Positions 24,202-33,340 of a stretch of DNA of 64,000 nucleotides are shown piece after piece. This DNA is from Clostridium sp. BJN0013 (GTDB taxonomy: Bacteria; Bacillota; Clostridia; Clostridiales; Clostridiaceae). Numbering within the stretch: position 1 is the first letter of the stretch; each line of letters starts with the position of its first letter. Below the pieces are notes generated by a model. It searched no databases. It saw nothing but the letters and a program-made list of their open reading frames with translations, and had not been told where the DNA came from. A program made the translations under genes and the position numbers. The DNA lies in NCBI RefSeq assembly GCF_040939125.1, contig NZ_CP162495.1, forward strand, positions 1,612,001 to 1,676,000, written 5' to 3'.

Positions 24202-24633
24202 ATGCAAAGAGAAATTAAATTCAGAGGAATTGTCATAGACAATGGGAAGCATGTTGTTGAAAAAAATGAATTTAGGAAGCTATTAAAAAATGGCGAGTGG
24301 GCAACAGGCCAAATGTTTTCAAATAAAGGACAATTCTTTATTGGATGGTTTGGAATTTGGTATGAGGTTAATCACGAAACAATAGGTCAGTATACAGGCT
24401 TGAAGGACAAGAACAACAGGGAGATATATGAGGGCGATATATTGCAAGTCTTTTATGGAAAAGAAAATACACCACTTACAACAACCAAAGTGTATTTTGA
24501 TGAAGAAGGATATTGGGATTCAAAAAATTTATCAGAGAAGAATCCTTTTAAGGTATGCTATGCCGGATTTGATAAATGTGAGGTTATAGGCAACATTTAT
24601 TCTAATCCAGAACTTTTAAAAGAAGGTGAGTAA
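24202..24633 (+). CDS. YopX family phage protein
   Basis: 143 residues with the YopX pattern: MQREIKFRGIVIDNGK at the start, then a WATGQM turn, ETIGQYTGLKDKNNREIYEGDIL near residues 60-85 and VIGNIYSNPELL at the end. YopX proteins are known from SPbeta and many Firmicute prophages as small beta-rich proteins without a proven role. Start after TTAGGAGGCG. Confidence 0.9.
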   Translation: MQREIKFRGIVIDNGKHVVEKNEFRKLLKNGEWATGQMFSNKGQFFIGWFGIWYEVNHETIGQYTGLKDKNNREIYEGDILQVFYGKENTPLTTTKVYFDEEGYWDSKNLSEKNPFKVCYAGFDKCEVIGNIYSNPELLKEGE

Positions 24634-24634
24634 T

Positions 24635-24775
24635 ATGGATGCACTTACAGTAAAGAAACTTAGAGAGTGCGAACTGGATAACAATGGAGAACTTTATGAT
24701 CCGGTATCTGGGGAGACCTTTAAGGATATTGATGCGCTTACAGATGAAGAAGTAAAAATATTTGTGGAGGGATAG
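24635..24775 (+). CDS. Small acidic phage protein
   Basis: 46 residues with a DNNGELYDPVSGETF motif and an acidic end (ALTDEEVKIFVEG). Ribosome site AAGGTGAG overlaps the yopX stop. Such acidic mini-proteins are frequent early phage genes; no role is assigned. Confidence 0.6.
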   Translation: MDALTVKKLRECELDNNGELYDPVSGETFKDIDALTDEEVKIFVEG

Positions 24776-24778
24776 AAT

Positions 24779-25075
24779 ATGTGGATTAGATCACAAGACA
24801 AGAAAGCTATGGTCAAAATACAGGCGACGAATATCAATTACAATCAGCCAGGGCAAATACTAGGATGGATTCCACCCTTTGATACATTGGATTCATGCTT
24901 TATATTAGGGGATTATGGCACTGACAAAAGAGCTATTGAGGTATTGGATGAAATACAAAATGAAATTTCAAATTGTGTAGAATTTACACACACAACAAAG
25001 TTTTTATCTAAATCAGAAGGTAATGTTAGTAACACATCTACCTCATATATTGTTTATCAAATGCCAGAGAAATAA
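24779..25075 (+). CDS. Hypothetical phage protein
   Basis: 98 residues, starting MWIRSQDKKAMVKIQATNI, with DYGTDKRAIEVLDEIQNEI in the centre. The 'MWIRSQD...GTYxxxERALEVLDEI' pattern recurs in short prophage and conjugative proteins of Firmicutes without known function. It is coupled to the preceding gene (stop at 24775) and ends the small-gene operon. Confidence 0.65.
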   Translation: MWIRSQDKKAMVKIQATNINYNQPGQILGWIPPFDTLDSCFILGDYGTDKRAIEVLDEIQNEISNCVEFTHTTKFLSKSEGNVSNTSTSYIVYQMPEK

Positions 25076-25117
25076 AAAAGGCCCTCGCCAAAGGGCACAA
25101 AATTAAATTTATATCAT

Positions 25118-25140
25118 CCCCATTCTACCGCAGAATGGGG
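25118..25140 (+). terminator. Perfect hairpin before yqaJ
   Basis: CCCCATTCT and AGAATGGGG form a 9-bp stem with loop ACCGC, followed by GAAAAA. A weaker hairpin (GCCCT/AGGGC) lies at 25081-25096. They separate the small-gene operon from yqaJ, but the T-run is missing, so a leader or pausing role is possible. Confidence 0.5.
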
Positions 25141-25262
25141 GAAAAATCAAATATGGGAGAGAATGATATATGATTTCTTTATATATTATGTAGTAGTGCG
25201 ATTTATGTGAGTAGTATTTATTACTTCTATAGAAAAAAGTAAATATGTAGGAGGTGCAAAAG

Positions 25263-25430
25263 TTGTACAAGGTGTTGACCAAAACTAAAGATATGACAGA
25301 AATAGAATGGCTAAAGAGCAGACAGCAAGGGATTGGAGGCTCTGATGCAGGGGCAATCCTTGGAGTGAATAATTATAAAACGCCCTTTGATGTATATATT
25401 GATAAAACTCAAGACATAGTTGAACCAAAC
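25263..25430 (+). pseudogene. YqaJ-type recombinase exonuclease, 5' fragment
   Basis: 56 codons from a TTG start after AGGAGG. WLKSRQQGIGGSDAGAILG is the characteristic start of the YqaJ viral recombinase family (lambda exonuclease fold). The frame is cut at 25430 by a transposon and continues at 28625. Removing the transposon and one CCAAAC copy rebuilds VEPN-EQSEAAYWG in frame, giving a 314-residue protein. Confidence 0.85.
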
Positions 25431-25661
25431 TGTTGATTTACACTTTGTTTTCTCCTACTTTTTTCAAACTATTTTATCCTGGCCCAATATAGATTTTCAC
25501 AATAGAATATCCTTTAATCACAATAAATTAACCAACTTTTGCAAGCAAATTTAACCTATATAAGAAAAAGAGCAGATAACTGCTCTAATAAATTGTGTAT
25601 TTCTTCAAAGTTTAATATATCTATTATGGAAACAAAGGTACTTTATTTACGAATTCCTCAA

Positions 25662-26480
25662 TTAAATAAGATTTATCTCATTTTGCGCTAACATTACTGT
25701 TTCTGTATCAATAACTTTTAAGTTTTTTTGATAGCCTATCATTAAACATTTTTCAATAAGAAAATTTAGTATTCTTGTAGAACCATTACAACAAGAATTT
25801 ACAGCTTCTAAAGCGTTATCGTTAAATATTTCAGTGAACACTCCACAAAGCTTTAGCCTTGAAGAAATATACTCAATAACTTCTTCTTTGGATATTCCTT
25901 CATAGTTATAGTTAATTACAATTCTTTGTTTTAAGGCTTCATGGATTTGTTTTGAAAGTATGTTGTTTAAAAGAGGTTGTCCGCAAAGTATTAGCACAGC
26001 ATAATTTCTAGAGTCCATATCAAAATTTAATAGTAATTTAAGGTCATTTAAAACCTCTGTTTTCAAGTATTGTGCCTCATCTACAATAATTACAGGTGTG
26101 ATTTTTTTATCCCTACATAATGAAATAATTCTTTCCTGGATTGCTTTAAACAGATCTATTTTCTTTGAATAGATTTCTACACCTAAGCCGTAGGCGAGGG
26201 ATTTATAAAATTCCAATACTGTAACAGTAGATAGTGTTAGATAAATAACTTTGTATAAATTTGAGTTCAATGAATTTGTAAAACATCGTAAAGTATAGGT
26301 CTTTCCTATGCCTGACTGACCTGTAAATAGTCCTATTCCTTTAATATTTTTAAGATGCTCTAATCGTGACATTGCCTGTGAAAAATCTTGAGATTGAAAA
26401 AAGTTTTTTTCGCTTAAGCCTTTCTCAAAGGGATTAAACTCCATTCCCCAATAAGCTTTATACATTTTATTCTCCTCCAT
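25662..26480 (-). CDS. ExeA/TniB-like AAA ATPase of the transposon
   Basis: 272 residues. Walker A is GQSGIGKTYTLR near residue 53 and Walker B PVIIVDEAQYL near 127; a sensor-like LILCGQPLLNNIL follows. It belongs to the ExeA/TniB/MuB-like group that binds target DNA and activates the transposase. Its start overlaps the transposase stop by 14 bases, so the two are coupled. Confidence 0.88.
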   Translation of the reverse strand: MEENKMYKAYWGMEFNPFEKGLSEKNFFQSQDFSQAMSRLEHLKNIKGIGLFTGQSGIGKTYTLRCFTNSLNSNLYKVIYLTLSTVTVLEFYKSLAYGLGVEIYSKKIDLFKAIQERIISLCRDKKITPVIIVDEAQYLKTEVLNDLKLLLNFDMDSRNYAVLILCGQPLLNNILSKQIHEALKQRIVINYNYEGISKEEVIEYISSRLKLCGVFTEIFNDNALEAVNSCCNGSTRILNFLIEKCLMIGYQKNLKVIDTETVMLAQNEINLI

Positions 26481-27720
26481 TGACTTTAGAATAATCTATA
26501 ACATTTCTCTTAATCTTTGAATTATCAACCTTTTTTAATGGATAAACTGTATCGCATATATTATTGTCTTTGTCAAAAATGAATGCCTTATTTAAATCTA
26601 TAGGTGAGTACCTTAAATTAATTCTTTGCCCTATATACTTTGCAGGAACTTCAAATTGAAGACAATTTAATTTAATTGTAGCGTCATTACTAACCTTTCT
26701 ACTTACTCGATGTAGAAAATGGTTATCTAATTCTTCATGTGGTATAAATTTCATTTTATCCATATCTTGAATATATCTTTCTCTAGGGGTTATACTTAAA
26801 GAGGAGTGAATACAATTGATATATTTCTCATTTAAGTATTTATTGAAATCTATATTTAAGGCTTCTAACGAAGTGTAATCATTCCAATTGATGCCATTCA
26901 TCCAGTTATCTTTTATAGTTCTAAAGGACCTTTCTATTTTACCTTTTGACTCTGGACTGTAAGCCTTTGTATGAATTAACTCAATTCCTAAAGAAGCACA
27001 AATTAGCTGTAACTGATCATTTTTATAGGTTCCTCCATTATCTACAAATAGTCTTTTAGGAATTCCATATTTTGAAACAGCTTTTTTAAATACAGTCTGC
27101 ATATTCACCGCATTGTCTTGAAAAAAAAATTCACCATGAAGTATTAGCCGGGAGGCATCATCGATAAAGCTTATCAAGAAAGTTTTCTTCTTTTGTTGTC
27201 CAGTAACCTTAATAATAGGGCCATAGGAAGTGTCTGACTGCCAACAATCGTTTGCAAACTCCATTTCATAAGCTTTTCTATCTACAGGAGCTAATTGGCT
27301 TCTTTTCAAGTTATTTTCCCTTATGTATCTTAAAACTGTTGCTAAAGAAGTTTTACTCTCTTTAACATATCCTTCTTCAATAAGCTTTTGATAAACTAAG
27401 CTTCCTGTTATATAGGGTAATCTTTCTTTTAATTCATGAATTTTTGCAATAGCATTAGCATCAATATTTCTAGGTTGTCCTACATCGGCTCTCGCCTTAG
27501 GTATAAGTGCATCAAAACCACCATGTTTATAATTTAGAAACCACTTTTTTATGGTTCCAGAGGAAATTTTAATGTTATGTCCATTTGGTAAAGTATGTTC
27601 TTTAGACGCAATATCTCTAAAAAATTGATTTTTAGAAGCAGCTTCATAAGTTTCATTTACTAAAGGAGCTATTAAAGAGAATCTAAAAAGAGCTATGGCT
27701 TGTTTTCCTTTATCTTTCAC
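26467..27720 (-). CDS. DDE transposase (rve, TniA/Mu-like)
   Basis: 417 residues. N-terminal helix-turn-helix regions (HNIKISSGTIKKWFLNYK, GFDALIPKARAD) are followed by an rve integrase core: the first Asp in CWQSDTSYGP, the second in LFVDNGGTYKND and the Glu in PESKGKIERSFRTIK. A beta-barrel Mu-C-like region (VPAKYIGQRINLRYSP) ends the protein. It appears intact, so the transposon may be active. Confidence 0.9.
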   Translation of the reverse strand: MKDKGKQAIALFRFSLIAPLVNETYEAASKNQFFRDIASKEHTLPNGHNIKISSGTIKKWFLNYKHGGFDALIPKARADVGQPRNIDANAIAKIHELKERLPYITGSLVYQKLIEEGYVKESKTSLATVLRYIRENNLKRSQLAPVDRKAYEMEFANDCWQSDTSYGPIIKVTGQQKKKTFLISFIDDASRLILHGEFFFQDNAVNMQTVFKKAVSKYGIPKRLFVDNGGTYKNDQLQLICASLGIELIHTKAYSPESKGKIERSFRTIKDNWMNGINWNDYTSLEALNIDFNKYLNEKYINCIHSSLSITPRERYIQDMDKMKFIPHEELDNHFLHRVSRKVSNDATIKLNCLQFEVPAKYIGQRINLRYSPIDLNKAFIFDKDNNICDTVYPLKKVDNSKIKRNVIDYSKVNGGE

Positions 27721-27812
27721 AATGAAAAACCTCCTTAAAATATATTTGATTTGATATTACCAGGACAAGCTATCAAATTCTATTCAAGAGTTATGTGGGT
27801 TGGAAAAAGTAC

Positions 27813-28478
27813 TCAGTAGAAGCCCCCAATATAAATTGGACGAGGTAAAACATTTTGAAACTTAAGCATTAGAAATATCCACTGAGAGTTAAAGAAATAT
27901 TGGTATAAAAAGTTCCCATTCAATTGATAGTTGGCAATTGCGGGTACTATCGCATCTAGAGTAGAAGCCATGGAGGAGCTTAGGCTTCTTAAAACAGATT
28001 TACAAGAATTAAGAAATGATGAAAGTTTTGATATAAACACATAAATGACTTGAAAAGAAATAGAGAAATTCGAACTTATTTCCTTAACTTTATGCTGCTT
28101 AGAATAATATGCTGTTAGAACCTTTAAAATAAATGAAAAAGAATAAATACAATAAGGTATAATATCATTGGGCAAAATAGCGTGAGTGCTCCTACATGAA
28201 GAGCATTTAACCCTTAAAATAAGCATCTTTCTATCTTGTATATTGTCAAATTCATCAATAAGGAAGACATTTCTTTCGTAGCAGCCATGTCTAGTTAAGG
28301 AATGTTTTGCGCCACACTTTGGACAAGTATAAATAATAATTGAATAATTTTTTAAAATCCTATCATCATAATTATTGAAATTTACTGTAAAATCTATTAT
28401 CATAATATTATTGGTTTGAACTATCTTTATAGTTCTATTCAGATTTGGAGAAGTAACTTTGATCGGTGGCTTCTCCAT
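27813..28478 (-). CDS. DUF6431-type zinc-finger protein of the transposon
   Basis: 221 residues. The N-terminal half has two CxxC pairs, YTCPKCGAKHSLTRHGCYER and KCSSCRST, with HxxR elements as in a zinc ribbon. A helical part follows (KVLTAYYSKQHKVKEISSNFSISFQ). Proteins of this kind accompany rve/ExeA gene pairs in clostridial transposons. Role unknown; DNA-end or target recognition similar to TniQ is an inference. Confidence 0.65.
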   Translation of the reverse strand: MEKPPIKVTSPNLNRTIKIVQTNNIMIIDFTVNFNNYDDRILKNYSIIIYTCPKCGAKHSLTRHGCYERNVFLIDEFDNIQDRKMLILRVKCSSCRSTHAILPNDIIPYCIYSFSFILKVLTAYYSKQHKVKEISSNFSISFQVIYVFISKLSSFLNSCKSVLRSLSSSMASTLDAIVPAIANYQLNGNFLYQYFFNSQWIFLMLKFQNVLPRPIYIGGFY

Positions 28479-28624
28479 TTCTTATTTTATATCAAAAACA
28501 AAGGATAAAAGAATGTTAGATATATTTCTCATATTCTTTTATCCTTTTTTCATTCTAGTGGTTAAATTAATTTGAAATAATAACTGATATTTGAGAGCGT
28601 GTAAAATACAAATCTACACCAAAC

Positions 28625-29401
28625 GAACAAAGTGAAGCTGCTTATTGGGGGATAGTGCTTGAACCTATGGTAGCAAAAAGATTTTCAAAAGAAACTGGTA
28701 AAAAAGTAAGGAAGAGAAATGCAATACTTCAAAGTATAAAATATCCTTTTATGACTGCAAATTTAGATAGAGAAATAGTTGGAGAGAAATCATTGCTAGA
28801 ATGTAAAACTACAAATGCATATCTGGTTAAGGGCTGGGAAAGTGAAGAAATACCAGTAAGCTATCTGGCACAGGTTATGCACTATCTGGCTGTTACAGGG
28901 GATGAAAAGGCATATATAGCCGTGCTTATAGGCGGACAAAAGTTTATATACAAGGAAGTCCAAAGAGATGAGGAACTTATAAACATAATTGTGGCCAAAG
29001 AAAAAGACTTCTGGGAAAACAATGTACTTAAAAGAGTGCCGCCTAAGTTGGATGGTTCTGATGCGGCAGAAAGATATTTAAAAGAAAGATTCAAGGACTC
29101 AGCTCCGGGGACGGTTGTAAATTTAAAATCTGAATATAAGGACAAGATTAGAGATTACCTTGAACTTAAAAATACAATAAAAACCCTTGAGCTGCAGGCA
29201 AAAGAAATTGAAAACAATATAAAACTTGAGCTAGGCGAGGCAGAGATTGGGTATGCACATAAATATGAAATTGACTGGAAGAGTATAACTGCTAATAAAT
29301 TTGACAATAAAAGATTTAAGAAGGACCATCCGGAACTATTTAAGCAATATTTGAATACCAGTTCCTATAGAAAATTCAGTATCAAGGAGGTACAAGCATA
29401 A
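28625..29401 (+). pseudogene. YqaJ-type recombinase exonuclease, 3' fragment
   Basis: The frame continues the fragment at 25263-25430. It contains TANLDREIVGEKSLLECKTTNAYL with the catalytic D...ExK motif and YLAQVMHYLAVTGDEKAYIAVL, both conserved in YqaJ exonucleases. A GTG at 28655 could serve as start but lacks a proper ribosome site. In its whole form it would act with RecT as a single-strand annealing pair. Its stop overlaps the next ATG. Confidence 0.85.
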
Positions 29402-29598
29402 TGGGAAATCCAGCATTTAGAACGCTTATAAATAGCTTTAATGCTCAATTGAAGACTATGAATAATGAAGATTTTAAATTATATGATCCAAGCGATTGTG
29501 AGTATTTTATAGATTCTATATATTATGACAGTGATAAAGATAAAATAATGTGCAAGTTTAAGGAGGATAAAGAACAATGGCAACAACAGAGAGTTTAA
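29401..29598 (+). CDS. Small phage protein between yqaJ and recT
   Basis: 65 residues, MGNPAFRTLINSFNAQLK then LYDPSDCEYFIDSIYYDSDK. Acidic. ATG after AAGGAGG. It overlaps the recT start by 22 bases in another frame, so the three genes form a coupled unit. No family recognised. Confidence 0.65.
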   Translation: MGNPAFRTLINSFNAQLKTMNNEDFKLYDPSDCEYFIDSIYYDSDKDKIMCKFKEDKEQWQQQRV

Positions 29599-30440
29599 AA
29601 AAGCAGCTTATAAAAAAAGAGTCTAAACCACCAAAAGATCCTTTTAAAGCACTTGTCTATTCGGCGGGGATAAAGAAAAGGTTTGAGGATATGCTGGATA
29701 AACAGGCAAATGGATTTATAACAAGTTTACTTAATTTAAAGCAGGATAAATTAAAAGGCTGTGATGACATGACAGTCTTGGGAAGTGCCTTAAAGGCAGC
29801 TTCCTTGAAATTACCCATAGATCCTAATCTGGGCTTTGCATGGATAATACCTTTTAAAAACCATGGAAAATTAGAAGCACAGTTTCAGATAGGATACAGA
29901 GGGTTTATACAGATGGCCCAGAGGTCTGCACGATATGAAAAGCTAAATGTAATAGAAATTTATGAAGGACAACTTAAGAGTTTTAATCCACTTACAGAAG
30001 AAATAAAACTTGATTTTGATGATAAACAATCAGATGCAGTTATAGGGTATGCGGGATTCTTTAGGCTGCTAAATGGATTTGAAAAAATAGTGTACTGGAA
30101 TAAAGAAAAGGTAACAGCTCATGCGAGGAGATTCAGCAAGAGTTTTGAAAAAGGACCATGGCAGACAGATTTTGATACAATGGCCAAGAAAACAGTACTT
30201 AAAAACATGCTTTCAACTTGGGGGATTTTAAGTATTGATATGCAGGAAGCAATTACAAGCGACAGTAAAATAATTAGAACTAATGAGGACAATTATGAGG
30301 TACCTGAAGAGTGGCAGGAAGATGAACAAGAGTTGGATGCCACAGACGTCGAGTATACGGAAGCAGAAGAAGAAAATAAGCAACAGGATGAGAAGGATAT
30401 ATACAAAGGCACACCATTTGCCGAAGATATGGAAATTTAG
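29577..30440 (+). CDS. recT: RecT single-strand annealing protein
   Basis: 287 residues. The RecT core shows ALKAASLKLPIDPNLGFAWI-type sequence near residue 63-85, then FQIGYRGFIQMAQRSARYEKL and GPWQTDFDTMAKKTVLKNMLS, all hallmarks of the family. It binds ssDNA ends produced by the YqaJ exonuclease and pairs them with homologous strands. The C-terminus is an acidic tail (about residues 235-287). It looks intact, although its exonuclease partner is interrupted. Confidence 0.95.
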   Translation: MATTESLKKQLIKKESKPPKDPFKALVYSAGIKKRFEDMLDKQANGFITSLLNLKQDKLKGCDDMTVLGSALKAASLKLPIDPNLGFAWIIPFKNHGKLEAQFQIGYRGFIQMAQRSARYEKLNVIEIYEGQLKSFNPLTEEIKLDFDDKQSDAVIGYAGFFRLLNGFEKIVYWNKEKVTAHARRFSKSFEKGPWQTDFDTMAKKTVLKNMLSTWGILSIDMQEAITSDSKIIRTNEDNYEVPEEWQEDEQELDATDVEYTEAEEENKQQDEKDIYKGTPFAEDMEI

Positions 30441-30542
30441 AATACTTTAGAGATTACAAAGCAGGACTGCCGGTACCGATCTGGCAGGCTGCTTAAAATT
30501 CCAATATGTCCAGTAATTTATTTTAGTAGAAAAGGTGAGATT

Positions 30543-31436
30543 ATGGCAGAGATTAAGTGGATTAAGATAACAACAACAATGTTTGATGATGAAAAAATTA
30601 AATTAATAGATGCAATGCCTGAACGTGACACTATATTTTACATATGGATGCGTCTTTTAGTGCAGGCAGGCAAGACAAATGCAGGAGGGTATATATTCCT
30701 TACAGAGGATATGCCTTACACTGATGAAATGCTATCAACAATCTTCAATAGGCCTCTTAATACTGTTAGGCTTGCCTTGGATACTCTAAAGAATTTTGGA
30801 ATGATTGAAAGATCTGAAAACAATGATTTAAAAATAACTAATTGGGATAAACATCAAAATGTAGAAAGTATGGACAAAATCAGGGAAGGAAATAGGCTTA
30901 GAAAACAAAGGCAAAGGGAAAAAGAAAAACAGCAAAAGCTACTGGAAGAATCAAAATCTAGTGAAAAGGATGTGACAGAAAAAACGGAACATGAACCGTC
31001 ACAAAATAGTCACGCAATGTCACGTGACAGTCACGTTATAGAAAGAGAGAGAGAAGAAGAAAGAGATCTAGATAAAGATAATAAGAGAGAGAGTAGAGAG
31101 AAAAGAGATCTCTCTCTTGATAATAAAGCACTAGAACTTTGTAAATATTACGAGACATTAAAACCAGGTGAAAATATAACTGCACACTTAGCAGCTTTAA
31201 AGATTTTTATAAACAAATATGGCTATGACTGGTGCAAAGAAGCACTACAGGTTATAGTCAAGAATAAAAATAAGTTTATTTTAGGCTACATGGAGAAGAT
31301 TTTAAAAAATTGGCTTGTGGAAGGGAAAAGTGAAGTTAAGAAAAGTGCCCCTAACAACTTCAAGGGCAGAAATTATAGCAAAGACCAGATAAAAGACCTG
31401 GAGAATAAACTTCTAGGATTGGAGGACGGTGGATAG
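30543..31436 (+). CDS. Phage replisome organizer (DnaD-like)
   Basis: 297 residues. Residues 1-110 form the N-terminal winged-helix region of phage replisome organizers (IKWIKITTTMFDDEKIKLI, IFYIWMRLLVQAGKTNAGG, MIERSENNDLKITNWDKHQN). A highly charged linker (KQRQREKEKQQK...REREEERDLDKD) connects to a helical C-terminal part (FINKYGYDWCKEALQVIVKN). It would open the phage origin and load host helicase. The linker DNA (AGAGAGAG runs near 31040-31110) may contain an origin, as is usual. Confidence 0.85.
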   Translation: MAEIKWIKITTTMFDDEKIKLIDAMPERDTIFYIWMRLLVQAGKTNAGGYIFLTEDMPYTDEMLSTIFNRPLNTVRLALDTLKNFGMIERSENNDLKITNWDKHQNVESMDKIREGNRLRKQRQREKEKQQKLLEESKSSEKDVTEKTEHEPSQNSHAMSRDSHVIEREREEERDLDKDNKRESREKRDLSLDNKALELCKYYETLKPGENITAHLAALKIFINKYGYDWCKEALQVIVKNKNKFILGYMEKILKNWLVEGKSEVKKSAPNNFKGRNYSKDQIKDLENKLLGLEDGG

Positions 31437-32263
31437 TGAAACTTAAGAATTTAAGCAACATAAAGTGGATTGGCGGCAAACATGGCAAGGAAGAACGGTA
31501 CTTGGAGCTTATGCCTAAGCATAAAATATTTGCGGATTGTACTTTTGGGAGTGGAGCTGTGACTTTTTACAAGAGTGTCAAGTCTCCGGCCAAAATAACG
31601 GTTGTCAATGATAAAAATGATGAGCTTATAAACTACATGCTTGTTTTACGAGATAGACCGGAAGAATTATTCCATGCATGTGATGGGCTGCCATATAGCG
31701 AAGCTCTTTATAAAAAATACAAATGGGACCCCCTACCTGAGGACAGTTTAGAAAGAGCTGTCAGGTTTTTCTACAAGATGCGACTAACATTTTCAGGAGG
31801 AGGACACAAGTATAGAAATGGGTTGGGGCTTTCAAAGACCTGTGATAAGGCTAAGCAACTAAGGTCTGCAGTTAACTTAATACCTAAGATGGCCCAAATA
31901 ATCAAAACATGGAATATACTGTGCAGGGATTTTGAAGAGGTAATTGATTTCTACGATACGGAAGAAACACTGTTCTTCCTGGATCCTCCCTATGTGGGAT
32001 ATGAAAATATTTATGCAGGTGGATTCCAGCCAGAGGACCATGTAAGGCTTAGAAAAGTGATTGAAGGAATAAAGGGAAAAGCTATGGTTTGTTATTATCC
32101 GGATCCATTGATTGATGAATTATATTCTGGGTGGTACAGGGTTGAATACAATACAGCTTCACAGATTGAGGTTAGAAGTGATGGAGATAAGTGTCCGATC
32201 CGGACCGAATTAATTCTCATGAACTATAGACCTCAGGTAGAGGAACAAATGAAAATTGTTTGA
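31436..32263 (+). CDS. DNA adenine methyltransferase, D12 class (copy 1)
   Basis: 275 residues, GTG start coupled to the replisome organizer stop. Motif I is ADCTFGSGAVTF preceded by IKWIGGKHGK, and the catalytic motif IV is FLDPPYVG near residue 181. D12-class enzymes methylate adenine N6, often in GATC. It probably guards phage DNA from restriction or marks replicated DNA. A second, diverged D12 gene lies at 53477-54232. Confidence 0.9.
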   Translation: MKLKNLSNIKWIGGKHGKEERYLELMPKHKIFADCTFGSGAVTFYKSVKSPAKITVVNDKNDELINYMLVLRDRPEELFHACDGLPYSEALYKKYKWDPLPEDSLERAVRFFYKMRLTFSGGGHKYRNGLGLSKTCDKAKQLRSAVNLIPKMAQIIKTWNILCRDFEEVIDFYDTEETLFFLDPPYVGYENIYAGGFQPEDHVRLRKVIEGIKGKAMVCYYPDPLIDELYSGWYRVEYNTASQIEVRSDGDKCPIRTELILMNYRPQVEEQMKIV

Positions 32264-32277
32264 TTGAGGTGATAAAA

Positions 32278-32412
32278 ATGGCAGTTGCATTCGAAAAAAC
32301 GAAAGAAACCCTTGACTTTGTAAGAGATAACTGGGAAATTATGCCCAAAAAGGATATGGCAAAGAAATTAGGGTGCAGTACTTCTCTTGTGAGTGTGATA
32401 GGTCTGAATTAG
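32278..32412 (+). pseudogene. HTH protein, 5' half, probably frameshifted into 32373-32681
   Basis: 44 codons, ATG after TTGAGGTGAT. NWEIMPKKDMAKKLGCSTSLVS is a small helix-turn-helix. The frame closes at a TAG, whereas the adjacent frame continues with SELGLPIQRKLPTLSRDSF, which is the natural continuation. A one-base indel near 32398-32402 would join them. Confidence 0.55.
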
Positions 32413-32681
32413 GTTTACCCATCCAGCGTAAGCTACCCACGCTTTCTAGGGATTCATTCTATACCACAGATAGTATTCGGAGGATGAGAAAGAATTTTAG
32501 AATAGAGGAGAAGATAACTCTAAAGGTGCAACGCAGTCGTGGAAAATATAAACTCATAAAAGGGGTTGTGGCCGACAAGACGGACTATTTGGTATTGGTC
32601 AAGTGGAAAAAGTATGAAGAAGACCGGCGGGAAAGTTTTAGGTATGCGGAGTTCTGCGTGGGAGAGGTGCAGGTTGTGTAA
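32373..32681 (+). pseudogene. Continuation of the frameshifted HTH protein, with SH3-like end
   Basis: The frame holds ELGLPIQRKLPTLSRDSFYT and then ITLKVQRSRGKYKLIKGVVADKTDYLVLVKW, ending CVGEVQVV. It could be expressed on its own from the ATG at 32484 (the GGAGG directly abuts it), but the upstream half matches the HTH piece at 32278, so I consider the pair one broken gene. The second half is beta-rich and similar to small phage proteins found downstream of methylases. Confidence 0.5.
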
Positions 32682-32833
32682 TTGTATAAATAATAGCCAA
32701 TTTAAGCCATAAACATAGCAAATCCCAAAGAAAAGGGGACGAGCAGAATTAATCATTTGGAAATCAGGATAGGTTTAAAAGGGCTGTATGAGAGTTTTAG
32801 AGTAATAGTATTTTAGTAAAGTAGGTGGATGAT

Positions 32834-33340
32834 ATGGGTAATAAAGAAAAATGTTTTAAGTATTTTGGCGAGCATAAGGAACTATCTAAGAAAGAGTTGA
32901 TTAATAGAGTAGCTAAGGAATTTAAAATAACTCATATGACAGCCGAGAGTTATTACTACAAGTGGAAAGGTGAAAATTTAAGCTCTCTTGATGAAGTGGC
33001 AGAGAAAGCAGTGGAACAGATATGGGGAGAAAGTGAGAAAAAAGAGGAAAAAGATTTATGCAAAGCAATTAAGCCTTTACCAGTTGAAAATGTAGAAAAA
33101 GAAAAGAAGCCGATTGTGGGAACCAAGAAATCAGATGATAAGCCAGTGAAGAATCCAGAGGTTAAGGAGAAGGCTAGAAGATTAAAAATTACTGAAATAA
33201 AAGGCGTAGCTATGAATTACACCATAGACCAAGGTAAAATAACCATGCATAAATCCCAAGGCGATTCTGGAACTATAAGGGCGGAAGAACTGGAAGATTT
33301 GATACTGGATTTGCAGGAGCTTAAGGAAGTGGTTATGTGA
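32834..33340 (+). CDS. Hypothetical phage protein
   Basis: 168 residues, ATG after GTAGGTGG. The N-terminal 55 residues form a possible HTH (FGEHKELSKKELINRVAKEF, MTAESYYYKWKG). A lysine-rich linker follows (residues 70-115) and then a small beta part (GVAMNYTIDQGKITMHKSQGD). Its start domain resembles small terminase or transcription-factor-like HTH segments. It overlaps the next gene by four bases. Function unknown. Confidence 0.65.
   Translation: MGNKEKCFKYFGEHKELSKKELINRVAKEFKITHMTAESYYYKWKGENLSSLDEVAEKAVEQIWGESEKKEEKDLCKAIKPLPVENVEKEKKPIVGTKKSDDKPVKNPEVKEKARRLKITEIKGVAMNYTIDQGKITMHKSQGDSGTIRAEELEDLILDLQELKEVVM

Larger units (their letters stand above)
25431..28618. mobile_element. Three-gene Mu/Tn5053-like transposon in yqaJ
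   Basis: The left end starts TGTTGATTTACACTTT; the right end, inverted, reads TGTAGATTTGTATTTT. The 6-base target CCAAAC is duplicated (25425-25430 and 28619-28624). Three minus-strand genes are present: an rve-type transposase, an ExeA-like ATPase and a zinc-finger DUF6431-type protein. This is the combination of a TniA/TniB-like transposition system. Confidence 0.85.
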
